A stretch of 53,658 nt of DNA. Source: Akkermansia sp. (GTDB lineage Bacteria > Verrucomicrobiota > Verrucomicrobiia > Verrucomicrobiales > Akkermansiaceae). Below, piece after piece: positions 1-10,328 of this stretch. Positions within the stretch are counted from its first letter, which is position 1, and every line of letters starts with the position of its first letter. The translations under genes and the position numbers were made by a program. The DNA is taken from the NCBI GenBank assembly GCA_017398355.1, contig JAFQGD010000059.1:1-53658 (forward strand), in the 5' to 3' direction. The notes under the pieces were generated by a model. The model saw nothing but the letters and a program-made list of their open reading frames with translations, ran no database searches and was not told the DNA's origin.

Positions 1-1259
1 GAAGTACCGCTGATAGTCATATAGGTGGCATCTATCGCACTATTATTCATCGTAGCTCCGGCCACGGTTATTTGATTATAGCCGCTCACCGTAATAGTGC
101 CTGTGCCGGATGTATTGCCATTGAACAAGAGGGTATCGCCAGACGCCAATGAGCCAGAGTTATCCAGCAAGCTCATGTTGCCGGAGTAGGCGCTCATATC
201 CCCGGAGAATTCATAGTGTTGCCTATCCGTAGATGCCCCGCTCGGGCGCTTGAATTCACCCGTTCCCGTAATCGTGCCGGTAAATTTATACGTCGTGTTT
301 CCATTACCGTTGTTGATAATGGCCGACCTTATCTCAACATCATTCGCAATGGTATACACACTACCATAACCGGATGCATACAGATAGTCATTATTCTGCC
401 CATCCATGTTCAGAATAATCTTATACGCTGCCGGGGTGTTGATGAGCCTATTATCATATGTGCCATTACCCTCAATCGTCACGGTCGGGATATCGATATC
501 TGCATCTGCCAACGCCCCTTCGATGGTGAGAGCCGTAAGTGTAGTCTGCGGGCCATCGCTGGCCATAATGACCTTGTTGATATCGAAGGAGGCACCCAGA
601 TCCAAATCATCAACATAAGTGACGGCCTCACCCTCCCCGGCTGCCATTGACAAATCCAAGGTGTAGTTCGTCTCGCCCTTGGTCACCACGCCGGTCAGGG
701 TATACGTCCCTACCTCACGAGTCACGTTTTCAAAGGGAGTGAATGTGATAGTGGCAAACTCAATACCTCCTTCCCAGCCCTCATTCTTTGTCGCATAGAC
801 ATCTGCCGTGGTGTTGGTGGATATGCCATAGCCAATCTGATTTGCATCGTTGGCACCATCAGTCGTTTGATACTTGGGAGTGCCCAGCACAATCGCCTGC
901 GTGCTGCCTACCAATGCAAACTCTTGGAAGGCATGACCATCCGTGCAACTATGTGCATATGCATTCTCATAATTGTAGGTAATCGTAAACGTCAACGTAT
1001 TCGTGGTGTTATCCACATTGTATACTTGACCACCGGTTGTATGATACGTTGCAATGGACTGCATCCAGCCCTGGGCTTTGATAGCACCATCCACCCATGA
1101 CGGATCAGATCTGCCGGAGGTGAAAACCCAACTCTCTTGGTCTGCCAGCAAATCATAGGTATCTGCCCAAGCTGAGCCTGTGGCGAAAGTAACGGAGGAA
1201 ACTGCAGCAAAGCATGCCAAAAGTGCCTTGCGAAGACGCGTGGGGAGATGTAATTTCAT
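1..1259 (-). CDS. Secreted beta-strand-rich surface protein (autotransporter-like), 3' end outside window
   Basis: The reading frame starts at ATG 1259 and stays open to the window edge, giving the first 419 residues of a longer protein. The N-terminus is a clear signal peptide: basic MKLHLPTRLRKALL, a hydrophobic stretch, then cleavage after ATGSAWA. The rest is rich in Gly, Thr, Asn and Ser with repeated short strand-forming segments such as GTGTITVSG and TYKFTGTITGTGEF. That is the composition of autotransporter-associated beta-strand repeat proteins, which are abundant in Akkermansia-type genomes and end in a beta-barrel or sorting signal. That end is not visible here. A surface or secreted role is inferred. 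No enzymatic domain is seen. There is no Shine-Dalgarno sequence; the start is supported by the signal peptide and a promoter 22 nt upstream. Confidence 0.8.
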   Translation of the reverse strand, partial: MKLHLPTRLRKALLACFAAVSSVTFATGSAWADTYDLLADQESWVFTSGRSDPSWVDGAIKAQGWMQSIATYHTTGGQVYNVDNTTNTLTFTITYNYENAYAHSCTDGHAFQEFALVGSTQAIVLGTPKYQTTDGANDANQIGYGISTNTTADVYATKNEGWEGGIEFATITFTPFENVTREVGTYTLTGVVTKGETNYTLDLSMAAGEGEAVTYVDDLDLGASFDINKVIMASDGPQTTLTALTIEGALADADIDIPTVTIEGNGTYDNRLINTPAAYKIILNMDGQNNDYLYASGYGSVYTIANDVEIRSAIINNGNGNTTYKFTGTITGTGEFKRPSGASTDRQHYEFSGDMSAYSGNMSLLDNSGSLASGDTLLFNGNTSGTGTITVSGYNQITVAGATMNNSAIDATYMTISGT

Positions 1260-1281
1260 GATATGTGGAGGGCAACGGAAG

Positions 1282-1310
1282 ATTGTACGCCCGACTACAA
1301 GCGAAGTCAA
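1282..1310 (-). promoter_or_regulatory. Sigma-70-type promoter for the surface protein
   Basis: On the minus strand TTGACT (1305-1310) and TACAAT (1282-1287) are separated by exactly 17 nt. The -10 ends 22 nt before the ATG at 1259, so the leader would be about 15 nt. Nothing else is seen between 1311 and 1507. Confidence 0.75.
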
Positions 1311-1507
1311 GCCATACTGCGACATTTTGATATTTTTGTACAGTTTTTAGCGTGATTTGCACAGTAATAAATAAACAAAGACCGCATTTGGCTATAAACA
1401 ACATGAAATTCCGACGGATAGAGGGATGGCATCCGCCGCCGCTCCGCAGGAGCTATGGCGAGACAAGCCTTGCACAATGAACAAGGGGGGATGGGAGAAG
1501 AGAATTC

Positions 1508-1545
1508 AAAAAGCAGACCGCCCTCACGAGGGAGTGGTCTGCTTT
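1508..1545 (-). terminator. Rho-independent terminator after the M42 peptidase gene
   Basis: Perfect 10-bp arms AAAGCAGACC (1510-1519) and GGTCTGCTTT (1536-1545) enclose an inner CCCTC/GAGGG stem. On the minus strand the stem runs into TTTTT (1508-1512). It lies 24 nt downstream of the peptidase stop. Confidence 0.85.
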
Positions 1546-1568
1546 GAAAAGAAGGGGTGGAGGTGCGC

Positions 1569-2696
1569 TTATTTCTTTTTGCGGGAGGCGCACTTCTTGG
1601 TAGCGGGGACGCTCTGAATGGGAGCGAGAGTACGCTCGATGCGCTTCCAGCTCCAATCCCAGCGGTCGAGGGAGGTGAAGCAGGCTTCCAACAAATCGAC
1701 ACTGGCTTGGATATCCGTCTTGTGAGCCATTTCGATGCTCTGGTGCACGTTGCGCACGGGGATGGAGATGGCACCGGTGATGGCACCGCCGGCGGTGAAC
1801 TTCTGCATGGCACCGGCATCTGTACCGCCGGCGGCCAGGAGTTCGAGCTGGTAGGGGATGTTGTTTTCTTCGCACAGAGCGGTCATGAACTTGACCATGC
1901 GAGAATCGGTGATGAGGGTGCCATCATACACCTTCACGGCCGTACCCTTGCCCAGAACGGTGCATTTATCGTGAGCGCCGGAGCCGGGGGTATCGAACGC
2001 GATGGTCACGTCCAAGGCGAAGGCGAAAGTGGGGGAGATAGCCAAGGTGGCAGCCTGAGCACCACGCAGCCCCACTTCTTCCTGCACGGAGAAGACGGCG
2101 TACAAATCGTAATCGGGGGTCTTGCCGGCAGCCTTGATGGCGCGGATGGCCTCAATCAGCAGGTAGCAGCCGCCACGGTTGTCGATGCTCTTGACATTGA
2201 GACAATCTCCCATTTCAATCATATCACCCACGCGGGTGATAGAATCGCCGATGGAGACGTACTTTTCAACTTCTTCTTTGCTCATGCCCAAATCGACCAC
2301 ATAGTCGGTGACGGCGGGCATTTTGGTGCGCTCCTCGGGGCTCATCACGTGGATGGGCTTGACACCCATGCAGCCGGGGAGATCCTTCTTGCCATGGACG
2401 ATGACTCGCTGGGCGGTGAGGGTCTTGGGATCGAAGCCACCCAGGGGGAGGATACGAATGAAGCCGTTGTCATCAATGTGGCGCACGATGAAGCCGATTT
2501 CATCCATGTGGGCGGCGCACATGATGGATTTTTCGCTGCTCTTGCCCTTGATGAGCGCGGTCACGTTGCCGATGTTGTCTACGGAGATTTCATCAGCAAG
2601 GGGGGTCATCACGTCGATGATAAGGTCGCGGATGCCGTATTCGAAACCGGAAGCACCGGTTGCTTCGCAAAGCTGTTTGAAAAGTTGGGTATTCAT
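1569..2696 (-). CDS. M42 family metallo-aminopeptidase (375 aa)
   Basis: This is an M42 (TET-type) cytosolic aminopeptidase, which trims N-terminal residues from short peptides with two metal ions in a large oligomeric shell. The family marks are in order: AHMDEIG near residue 61 (metal His and Asp), SIDNRGGCYLL (bridging Asp), FSVQEEVGLRGA (catalytic and metal Glu pair), ALDVTIAFDTPG (metal Asp), AGGTDAGA, and NVHQSIEM near the end (metal His). Length is normal for the family. ATG 2696 is chosen because MNTQLFKQLCEATGASGFE matches the usual N-terminus and a promoter -10 box ends 8 nt before it. A longer frame exists upstream but runs through the promoter. Exact substrate preference cannot be read from sequence. 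The basic KKCASRKKK tail is an unusual extra. Confidence 0.9.
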   Translation of the reverse strand: MNTQLFKQLCEATGASGFEYGIRDLIIDVMTPLADEISVDNIGNVTALIKGKSSEKSIMCAAHMDEIGFIVRHIDDNGFIRILPLGGFDPKTLTAQRVIVHGKKDLPGCMGVKPIHVMSPEERTKMPAVTDYVVDLGMSKEEVEKYVSIGDSITRVGDMIEMGDCLNVKSIDNRGGCYLLIEAIRAIKAAGKTPDYDLYAVFSVQEEVGLRGAQAATLAISPTFAFALDVTIAFDTPGSGAHDKCTVLGKGTAVKVYDGTLITDSRMVKFMTALCEENNIPYQLELLAAGGTDAGAMQKFTAGGAITGAISIPVRNVHQSIEMAHKTDIQASVDLLEACFTSLDRWDWSWKRIERTLAPIQSVPATKKCASRKKK

Positions 2697-2704
2697 CGGG
2701 GGGG

Positions 2705-2733
2705 ATGATACGCCTTTCCGGCTGAAATAGCAA
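2705..2733 (-). promoter_or_regulatory. Promoter of the M42 peptidase gene
   Basis: TTGCTA (2728-2733), 17 nt, TATCAT (2705-2710) on the minus strand. The -10 ends 8 nt before the ATG, so the transcript would have a 1-2 nt leader. Confidence 0.55.
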
Positions 2734-2757
2734 GGGATTTTGCCGAGACGTACACAC

Positions 2758-2799
2758 AAAATGCGAATGACAGGGGCACCGGGCAACCCTATCATTCGC
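2758..2799 (-). terminator. Terminator after the UDP-glucose pyrophosphorylase gene
   Basis: Arms GCGAATGA (2763-2770) and TCATTCGC (2792-2799) are perfect and are extended inward by AGGG/CCCT. On the minus strand the hairpin is followed by ATTTTGTG. It sits between the UGP stop at 2823 and the peptidase promoter. Confidence 0.7.
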
Positions 2800-2822
2800 G
2801 TATGAAAGCAGGTGCTTGCAGC

Positions 2823-4157
2823 TCAGCCGATGGTCACTTCACCGCAGAGAGGCTCACCGGGGGCGAAGGTATGGGGGCCTTTCACGATGAGTTTTTTCAC
2901 CTTTTTGAGGGAGGGAACACCGAGGGAATCGAGGGAATCTACAAGCTTATAGGTCTTGGTATCCAGCAACACCACGGGGGTGATACCCCCGCATTCCGGG
3001 GCTAAGCTCATGAGCCCATCTGCGCCGATTTCCACTGCATCGGAGCGCAGCAGGAGCAAATCCGAGCAGGTTTTGACGGGGAAGAAACGGCTGCGGGGCA
3101 CACACACGGCACATGCACCCGGGAAGCTCTGAATGGCGGCACCCATGGCCGTTTCCAGCTGGTACACCTGCGGTGTAGCGGCATCTCGCGGGTCTACGGT
3201 TTTGGTATTGCGGATGACAGGCAGGGGGATGACACCGCCATTGCTCCGCTGATATTCGCGGAGGGCATCCAGGCGAATCCAAAGGTTGTTGGTGTTGAAA
3301 TAGCGGTGTTTATCGATATTTTGGAATTCCGGCACATCGGACTCGGGGCACTGGGCCACCTCTCGCAGAATGGGCTGACCATCATCCTTGCGGATGGCTA
3401 AGTGACCACCTTTTTTATCGGCCTCGGTGCGGCGGGTCACTTCCATCACAAAGGGGGCACCGCTCTTGGCAAACCAGCTCAGGAAGCGAGGGTCCATCTG
3501 GGCACCCAAATTGTCCGAATTGGACACAAAGGCGTATTTCACTCCGGCAGCAAGCAGCTTATCCAACCACCCGGAGCCAAGCAAGGCCGGATAGATATCC
3601 CCATGCCCCGGGGGACACCATTCCAAATCCGGATTGGAGGGGAAAGAGACGGGCTCAAGCGTATCTACGCAGAGTTTTGGTACGCGGTTTTGAATCATTT
3701 CCACCTTCTGAGCATCTGCAAATCCTTCTGCTGCATAGCGGGAGAGGTAGGCCATGGTATCCTCGCTCGTGGAGAAAGAGTTCATGAGCAACAGGCGCAC
3801 CGGAGTGCCGGCTTTCTGCCCAAGGCTGATGGCTTGGCGCACAATCAAATCCAGGAAGGTTATGCCGGGCTTAATCTCCAGCAGACTCTTAGCTTTTTGC
3901 AAGCCCATGCTGGTGCCCAAGCCACCATTGAGCTTGATGAGTACGGCTTGGGAAAGCAAATCCGCATCTGCCGCCGGGCTTTCTGCTACGAGGGCATCCC
4001 AATCAGCTATTCCTTCGGCCGGTAAAATCTCCGTCTCAGGTATCATCATGGAGCGCTTGGATTCCAGCACATCCACACAATGACGAAAAGCATCTATCGC
4101 TGCGCGGGAAAGCCCCACAGCTTCCATCTTGCTCTCAATGGCATCAAAACGGCTCAT
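2823..4157 (-). CDS. UTP--glucose-1-phosphate uridylyltransferase, UDPGP family (444 aa)
   Basis: The protein belongs to the eukaryote-like UDPGP family, which makes UDP-glucose (or a related UDP-sugar) from UTP and sugar-1-phosphate for glycan synthesis. The nucleotide-binding signature LNGGLGTSMG with downstream KS lies near residues 76-92. Other family blocks are GHGDIYPALLGSGWLDKLL, YAFVSNSDNLGA and FNTNNLWIRLDAL. Length is close to bacterial and plant UDPGP members and unlike the shorter GalU family. ATG 4157 is chosen over an upstream in-frame start because the promoter lies between them. It ends in a stretch (FAPGEPLCGEVTIG) resembling the family's C-terminal beta-helix. Whether it accepts glucose-1-P only or also GlcNAc/GalNAc-1-P is uncertain. 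Confidence 0.85.
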   Translation of the reverse strand: MSRFDAIESKMEAVGLSRAAIDAFRHCVDVLESKRSMMIPETEILPAEGIADWDALVAESPAADADLLSQAVLIKLNGGLGTSMGLQKAKSLLEIKPGITFLDLIVRQAISLGQKAGTPVRLLLMNSFSTSEDTMAYLSRYAAEGFADAQKVEMIQNRVPKLCVDTLEPVSFPSNPDLEWCPPGHGDIYPALLGSGWLDKLLAAGVKYAFVSNSDNLGAQMDPRFLSWFAKSGAPFVMEVTRRTEADKKGGHLAIRKDDGQPILREVAQCPESDVPEFQNIDKHRYFNTNNLWIRLDALREYQRSNGGVIPLPVIRNTKTVDPRDAATPQVYQLETAMGAAIQSFPGACAVCVPRSRFFPVKTCSDLLLLRSDAVEIGADGLMSLAPECGGITPVVLLDTKTYKLVDSLDSLGVPSLKKVKKLIVKGPHTFAPGEPLCGEVTIG

Positions 4158-4167
4158 GGCTGAGTTG

Positions 4168-4196
4168 AGTATAACGCCGCAGCAACGCTGTTTCAA
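4168..4196 (-). promoter_or_regulatory. Promoter of the UDP-glucose pyrophosphorylase gene
   Basis: TTGAAA (4191-4196), 17 nt, TATACT (4168-4173) on the minus strand. The -10 ends 10 nt before ATG 4157, giving a predicted leader of about 3-4 nt. This also means that UGP is not simply co-transcribed with the zinc-ribbon gene. Confidence 0.65.
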
Positions 4197-4229
4197 TGAA
4201 AAAGACGCGGCAGGGGCAAAAAAAAGCAA

Positions 4230-4463
4230 TTAATCCGCAGCGTTCGACATATCTAAGTGGCTTACGGCAGTTTGCGGGCGCACCGCCATATCCAAAGCGA
4301 CGTCTGCCACATGGGCCGCGTTCTCATCAAAGCGGTAGGCCAAGCAATCCGGGCATGAGTCTACCGCCTTGTCTACAATGGCACCGCACACAAGGCACAC
4401 TTTGTAGCTTGTGGGGTCATTCACGATGGTATTGGCCATTTCTTTGCGGTCGGGGGTCGTCAT
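4230..4463 (-). CDS. Small zinc-ribbon-like protein (77 aa), function unknown
   Basis: Two CxxC pairs 13 residues apart (VCLVCGAIV and SCPDCLAYRFDE) should bind one zinc ion. The C-terminal half is plain and acidic/alanine-rich with no further motif. The start ATG 4463 gives MTTPDRKEMANTIV; it is supported by a promoter whose -10 box lies 6 nt upstream, predicting a leaderless mRNA. I do not recognise a named family. Small zinc ribbons of this kind often contact nucleic acid or other proteins, but no role can be assigned here. Confidence 0.65.
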   Translation of the reverse strand: MTTPDRKEMANTIVNDPTSYKVCLVCGAIVDKAVDSCPDCLAYRFDENAAHVADVALDMAVRPQTAVSHLDMSNAAD

Positions 4464-4469
4464 GCTGGC

Positions 4470-4498
4470 ACTATATCGCCCTGCTCTCTCTGCGGCAA
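4470..4498 (-). promoter_or_regulatory. Promoter with -10 box 6 nt before ATG (zinc-ribbon gene)
   Basis: TTGCCG (4493-4498), 17 nt, TATAGT (4470-4475) on the minus strand, then GCCAGC and ATG. Transcription would start at or next to the A of ATG. Confidence 0.6.
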
Positions 4499-4629
4499 GC
4501 CAAGGATATGTCATATCAGGACAAAGGCATGGGAATGATGCCACCATCGCATGATGCCAAATTTATAGAATACGGTTCATTCACACCGGATGCAGAGCTA
4601 ATTTTTGCGCATGAGTGCGGCAAATGAGC

Positions 4630-4664
4630 AAAAACCCCGCAAACAGATAAAGCTGCTTGCGGGG
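4630..4664 (-). terminator. Terminator after the carboxyltransferase gene
   Basis: Arms CCCCGCAA (4635-4642) and TTGCGGGG (4657-4664). On the minus strand the stem is followed by a TTTTTG run (4630-4634), 24 nt past the stop at 4689. Confidence 0.85.
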
Positions 4665-4688
4665 CTGAAAGAAAAGGTGAAAGGAGAA

Positions 4689-6188
<1,500 letters not shown>

Positions 6189-6231
6189 ATTATTAAAAAG
6201 CTTCTGGGTAGATTTCAACCTCTTGCGGGGG

Positions 6232-6260
6232 ATGGTATCACAGGAAAATGGCAGAGTCAA
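6232..6260 (-). promoter_or_regulatory. Promoter of the carboxyltransferase gene
   Basis: TTGACT (6255-6260), 17 nt, TACCAT (6232-6237) on the minus strand, 43 nt before ATG 6188. Confidence 0.6.
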
Positions 6261-6336
6261 GCGAGGAACCTAGCATAGCAACAAATTATTTTGCTTGTGC
6301 GGGCACAAAATGTGTGATTGAATGCGGAGCAGATAC

Positions 6337-6492
6337 CTGCATGCGGGGTAAGCATGCAGCAGAATCTCCCGGAGGCGGTGAGGAGCCGCAGGAAATAGAT
6401 GGGGAAGACGGTGAGAATCCGTCGCTGTGCCGCAACCGTATTGAGTCTGAGTATCCCATGGCTCTAAGTCGGAATGCCAGCCAGGGGATTCG
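6337..6492 (+). promoter_or_regulatory. Cobalamin riboswitch
   Basis: The aptamer core is plain to see: GGGGAAGACGGTGAGAATCC (6401-6420), a CGTCGCTGTGCC segment, the B12 box GCCGCAACCGTA, and AAGTCGGAATGCCAGCC (near 6468). An outer stem can form between GAATCTCC (6362-6369) and GGGGATTC (6484-6491). A perfect 8-bp hairpin CTGCATGC/GCATGCAG (6337-6359) lies just 5' and may belong to the fold. About 58 nt separate the aptamer from ATG 6550. No T-run terminator is visible there, so control of translation initiation is more likely than transcription termination. It should repress the downstream uptake genes when cobalamin is plentiful. Confidence 0.92.
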
Positions 6493-6549
6493 CCTTGAAT
6501 CAGGAGGACATCGGCGCAGCACCGAGACTCCACTAGGCATCTCATTACC

Positions 6550-8511
6550 ATGAAAGAAAGAAAGAATGCACCCCAGTGGGGTGTTGCAGCAGTTGTGCTT
6601 GCCCTTGGAGCGGCAAGTGATTGTGCCTACGCACAAGCAGAGGCAGAAGTGGAAGCGGAATTGCCGCCGGTTGTGGCAGTGGCTCACGATGGGCTGGAAA
6701 TTCCGTACGACCGCACGGGAGTATCCGTAACGGTATTGGAAGCCAAGAAAGAACGGGAAGCCGGGCGATACAAATTGAGCGATTCGCTCAGCACGGTACC
6801 GGGTGTGTACATTTTGCCCGGCGGAGGGAACAACCAGCGAGGCAACACGGCCAATATCGCCATACGAGGCATGAGCAGCGCCACCGAAACACTACCGATG
6901 ATAGATGGCATGCGTATTTTCAATGCCACGGGTAGCAGCAACCTCACCCCCAACATCATGGGGCGAGCCAATATGTTTGATATAAAGCAAGTGGAAGTAC
7001 TGCGAGGAGCGGAGGGTGCTACCTACGGTGGCGGAGCCATGGGCGGAGTCATTTTCATGGAGACCCCCAAAGGAGAGGGAGCCCCCACCGGCAGTCTTTT
7101 CAATGAGTACGGCAGTTTCGATTCCTACACGGGTAATGCCACCTTCCAAGGTAAAACGGAAAACACAGCCTTTTTTCTTTCCTCTACGTACGAATGCACC
7201 AACAACGATGTGCGCTATGCGAATGGAGCAGAACCAAGTATAAGCCACGCAGGAGAGTATGAAAACTATAGCCAAGCGCTACGCTTAGACCATGACCTGA
7301 CGGAAAACACGGGACTGACCCTGACATACCGCAGAGAGGATGCGGCATACAACTATTATACCCCGGATCCGTACTATGGGGGGCTGCAGCCCTACACATT
7401 CCGCACCAACTTGCTGACAGCCAAGGCGAGCAGCAACATGACAGAGGAGTGGACGAGTAGTCTCATGGCCGGTTACTTTGGCAACGACTACATGTTTGGG
7501 CATGGCAACTACTATGATACGCGCAATGTACAGGTAGAATGGCGCAACGCTTACAAATGGAGCGAACACCACACCACCACAGCAGGCCTCACTTGGATGC
7601 GCAGCCAATATGACGGCACCAACAATGGAGAACGCACGCCTTATAGTGGATTGGAGAACACCTACAGTTTCTTTGCAGAGCATCTGTATGCCCCATCCAA
7701 ACAATGGGATAACAGTGTAGCGTTGCGCTTGGACCATAGCAGCATCTTCAACGCACACTTCACCACGCGTGCTGCCAGTAGCTATCATTTCAATGAGAAT
7801 CACACCCGTCTGTTCGGTTCATTCGGCACCGGATACCGTGCCCCCGGCTCCTTACAACGCAGCAATGCAGCCGTATCTTGGTACGGCACAACTTACCACG
7901 GCAACCCCGCGTTGGAATGCGAGGAGAGCATGAGCTTTGATATCGGCCTGGAACACCAATATGCAAAAGGCCACTATGCCGGCGCTACTTATTTCTGGGA
8001 GCGCAAGGAGAACGCCATTGGCGAGTACTCTGTGGCTGACCCGCTTACATGGGCATCGGATGCGTACTTTTACAATTCCTCCTCCCATTGGACAATTCAC
8101 GGGGTGGAACTGGCCCTGAGAGGGACATTCGGCGATACCTGGAACAGCGGGTACAAAGTCTCTGCCACCATCACACAACCCAAAACAGCACAGGATAAAC
8201 AAATTTCCTACACGGCTCGCCAGACGTGGGCTGCAGATATCTACACCAGCCCCGTGGAGGGACTTACGACCGGCATTGGCTTGGCTGCGGCAGTGGGACG
8301 CACCTTTGCCACACGAGCAGACAATTACTACACCCTGCGCTGGTATGCCCACTACAAAGTAAATGAGCACCTGAGCTTCCACCTGCGGATTGAAAACCTG
8401 AGCAATCAAAAATATGCCATAGAACAGGGCTACGAGGGGTGGGGCTACAGCGTGCCGGATATGCTCAATGCCGGGGTGGGCATTTACGGAGGCTGCACGG
8501 TGAGTTTCTGA
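6550..8511 (+). CDS. TonB-dependent outer-membrane receptor, BtuB-like (653 aa)
   Basis: This is an outer-membrane active transporter, most likely for cobalamin or cobinamide, because it directly follows a B12 riboswitch. A signal peptide (cleavage near CAYAQA) is followed by a plug domain: SDSLSTVPGVYILPGGG, NIAIRGMSS, DGMRIF, VEVLRGAEGATYGGGAMGGVI. A beta-barrel of aromatic-rich strands runs to the last residue, ending in the typical aromatic F (GGCTVSF). Late strands carry the family block HLSFHLRIENLSNQKYAIEQGY. Length fits the vitamin B12 and siderophore receptor class. The substrate-binding gene starts 2 nt after its stop, so the receptor, binding protein and TonB form one operon. Confidence 0.9.
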   Translation: MKERKNAPQWGVAAVVLALGAASDCAYAQAEAEVEAELPPVVAVAHDGLEIPYDRTGVSVTVLEAKKEREAGRYKLSDSLSTVPGVYILPGGGNNQRGNTANIAIRGMSSATETLPMIDGMRIFNATGSSNLTPNIMGRANMFDIKQVEVLRGAEGATYGGGAMGGVIFMETPKGEGAPTGSLFNEYGSFDSYTGNATFQGKTENTAFFLSSTYECTNNDVRYANGAEPSISHAGEYENYSQALRLDHDLTENTGLTLTYRREDAAYNYYTPDPYYGGLQPYTFRTNLLTAKASSNMTEEWTSSLMAGYFGNDYMFGHGNYYDTRNVQVEWRNAYKWSEHHTTTAGLTWMRSQYDGTNNGERTPYSGLENTYSFFAEHLYAPSKQWDNSVALRLDHSSIFNAHFTTRAASSYHFNENHTRLFGSFGTGYRAPGSLQRSNAAVSWYGTTYHGNPALECEESMSFDIGLEHQYAKGHYAGATYFWERKENAIGEYSVADPLTWASDAYFYNSSSHWTIHGVELALRGTFGDTWNSGYKVSATITQPKTAQDKQISYTARQTWAADIYTSPVEGLTTGIGLAAAVGRTFATRADNYYTLRWYAHYKVNEHLSFHLRIENLSNQKYAIEQGYEGWGYSVPDMLNAGVGIYGGCTVSF

Positions 8512-8513
8512 AA

Positions 8514-10328
8514 ATGAAATGGGGATGCGCCATCTTGATCATGGTACCGGTGCTTTGCTGCACCGGTTGGCTCATGCTACAACAAACGCAGGTGAAAACG
8601 CAAAAGCCCGGCCAGTCAATTATGGCTCACCCACCCACCTATCCGCCGGATTTATGGAGCAACCCTCCGCACCGGCAGGAGGTAAGAATCACTCAATCCC
8701 CCCCGCTTGCAGAGGCGGAAGCAACCCGTCTCTGCTGGCAACGGGGAGAGGAGGCTGCCCCCATGGGAGATATCCACGCACAACGTGGCGGGGAGCTGCG
8801 CGTAAGCCATGTGGGCCCCTACCCCGCCAATTTCTTGGCCTTTGGCAGCCCGACTCCACAATTTTTTCATTACAACCTCTTTGAATGTATCAACATTCCG
8901 CTGGTACGCCAACACCCCATCAGCGGACAAATCGTACCGGGCGTGGCTGAGAGCTGGGCACAAGATGGCCGAACCGTGCATTTCCGCCTGAACCGCCAAG
9001 CTCGCTACTCCAACGGGGAACCCTTGCGCGCTGCGGATTTTGCGCTCGGGGCAGCGCTCCGCGCCAAAGCCGGCCATGACGGAGCGTGGCAAAAGCTGGC
9101 GGCACTTATCGAGCGTTTGGAAATACGCGGGGAATACGAGATGAGTATCACCCTACGGCGGGAAATGCCACTGGCTCCGCTCATGGTCGCTACGGTTCTG
9201 CACCCGGCAGAACCGGGATTCTACGCAGAATTCGGCAGTGATTACGCCACGCGCTATGCCTCCCGCATCCCCCCCACCACCGGGGCCTACACAGTTGCGC
9301 AGCAGCAACGAGGGCGCCGGATTCGGCTCCAACGTGTGGCCAATTGGTGGGGGGACACCGTGCCGCATTTCCGCCACACCTGCAATGTGGATGCGATTGA
9401 ATACCATTTTCTGACGGATGAAGCCCAAGCTTGGGAGCTTCTGCGGCGCGGGCAGCTTAATCTGCTGCAAACGCGGCATTTGGCGGGATGGATACAGAAG
9501 CGGGAGGAATATGCAGGAGATGAGCGATTGCGTTTCACGCGCTGCACCATGCAACACCCCCTTCCCCCCTATGGCATAGCCATGAACGCCAGCCTGCTCT
9601 CCCAGGCCGATCTGCGCCGGGGAATTGCACATGCCTTGGATATGAACAGGGCCATTGCGCAGGTATTTTGTGGTGAGTACGAACGGCTGAATAGCTTCAC
9701 AAGCGGCTATTCATGGCAAAAAGCTGCATCTGCCCGCGCGCCGGAGTTCTCCCCGGAGCTTGCCCGGAGCTATTTTGCAAAGGCCGGGTACAGCAAAAGT
9801 GGCAGCGATGGTATTCTACAAAGAGAGGATGGAACACGGCTGAGCATCCCCCTGCTCTACCCCCCATCCGGCCGCAATACAAGCTTCATGGGCATCTTAG
9901 CCCAACAAGCGCGGCTTTGTGGGCTGGAGCTGCGAACGAAAGCGGCACCGTGGCAGCTCAGCTCGCGCATGATAAAGGAACAGGCGCACCACCTACTCTT
10001 CTGGGCAACAGTAGCGCCCGCTTACCTGCCGGATTACGCGCGACACTTTGCGGCTGATGCGATAGGGCACGATGCCCCCTTTGCCCTGCAAAGCCCCGGT
10101 ATACAAAGGCTCCTACTACATTACAGCAACTGCCACAGTTTGGAAGAAGCGGCCCGGATTAGCAGAAAGATTGATGAGGCCGTGGCGCAAGAATGCATCT
10201 GGGTACCGGCGTGGAAAGAAAACCGAGCCTTTACAGCCCATGCCCCGCATATACATTTCCCGGAGGATACGCGCTTGTTTGGCGCGTGCGATATAGCAGA
10301 TGCCCACGTCTTGTGGATAGAAAAATGA
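8514..10328 (+). CDS. Family-5 extracellular solute-binding protein, membrane-anchored (604 aa)
   Basis: The body matches SBP_bac_5 proteins (OppA/DppA/NikA class), which capture peptides, nickel or haem for ABC importers. Signature blocks are NLFECINIPLVRQHPISGQIVPGVAESW followed by FRLNRQARYSNGEPLRAADFALGA. The N-terminus is a short hydrophobic segment (residues 4-22, with CC) without a clear cleavage site, so it may be an anchor or an atypical lipoprotein signal. ATG 8514 gives MKWGCAIL and lies 2 nt after the receptor stop. It overlaps tonB by ATGA. No permease or ATPase gene is present nearby, so it either feeds an ABC transporter encoded elsewhere or has another role. Its place in a B12-controlled operon suggests a corrinoid-related ligand, but that is inference. 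Confidence 0.8.
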   Translation: MKWGCAILIMVPVLCCTGWLMLQQTQVKTQKPGQSIMAHPPTYPPDLWSNPPHRQEVRITQSPPLAEAEATRLCWQRGEEAAPMGDIHAQRGGELRVSHVGPYPANFLAFGSPTPQFFHYNLFECINIPLVRQHPISGQIVPGVAESWAQDGRTVHFRLNRQARYSNGEPLRAADFALGAALRAKAGHDGAWQKLAALIERLEIRGEYEMSITLRREMPLAPLMVATVLHPAEPGFYAEFGSDYATRYASRIPPTTGAYTVAQQQRGRRIRLQRVANWWGDTVPHFRHTCNVDAIEYHFLTDEAQAWELLRRGQLNLLQTRHLAGWIQKREEYAGDERLRFTRCTMQHPLPPYGIAMNASLLSQADLRRGIAHALDMNRAIAQVFCGEYERLNSFTSGYSWQKAASARAPEFSPELARSYFAKAGYSKSGSDGILQREDGTRLSIPLLYPPSGRNTSFMGILAQQARLCGLELRTKAAPWQLSSRMIKEQAHHLLFWATVAPAYLPDYARHFAADAIGHDAPFALQSPGIQRLLLHYSNCHSLEEAARISRKIDEAVAQECIWVPAWKENRAFTAHAPHIHFPEDTRLFGACDIADAHVLWIEK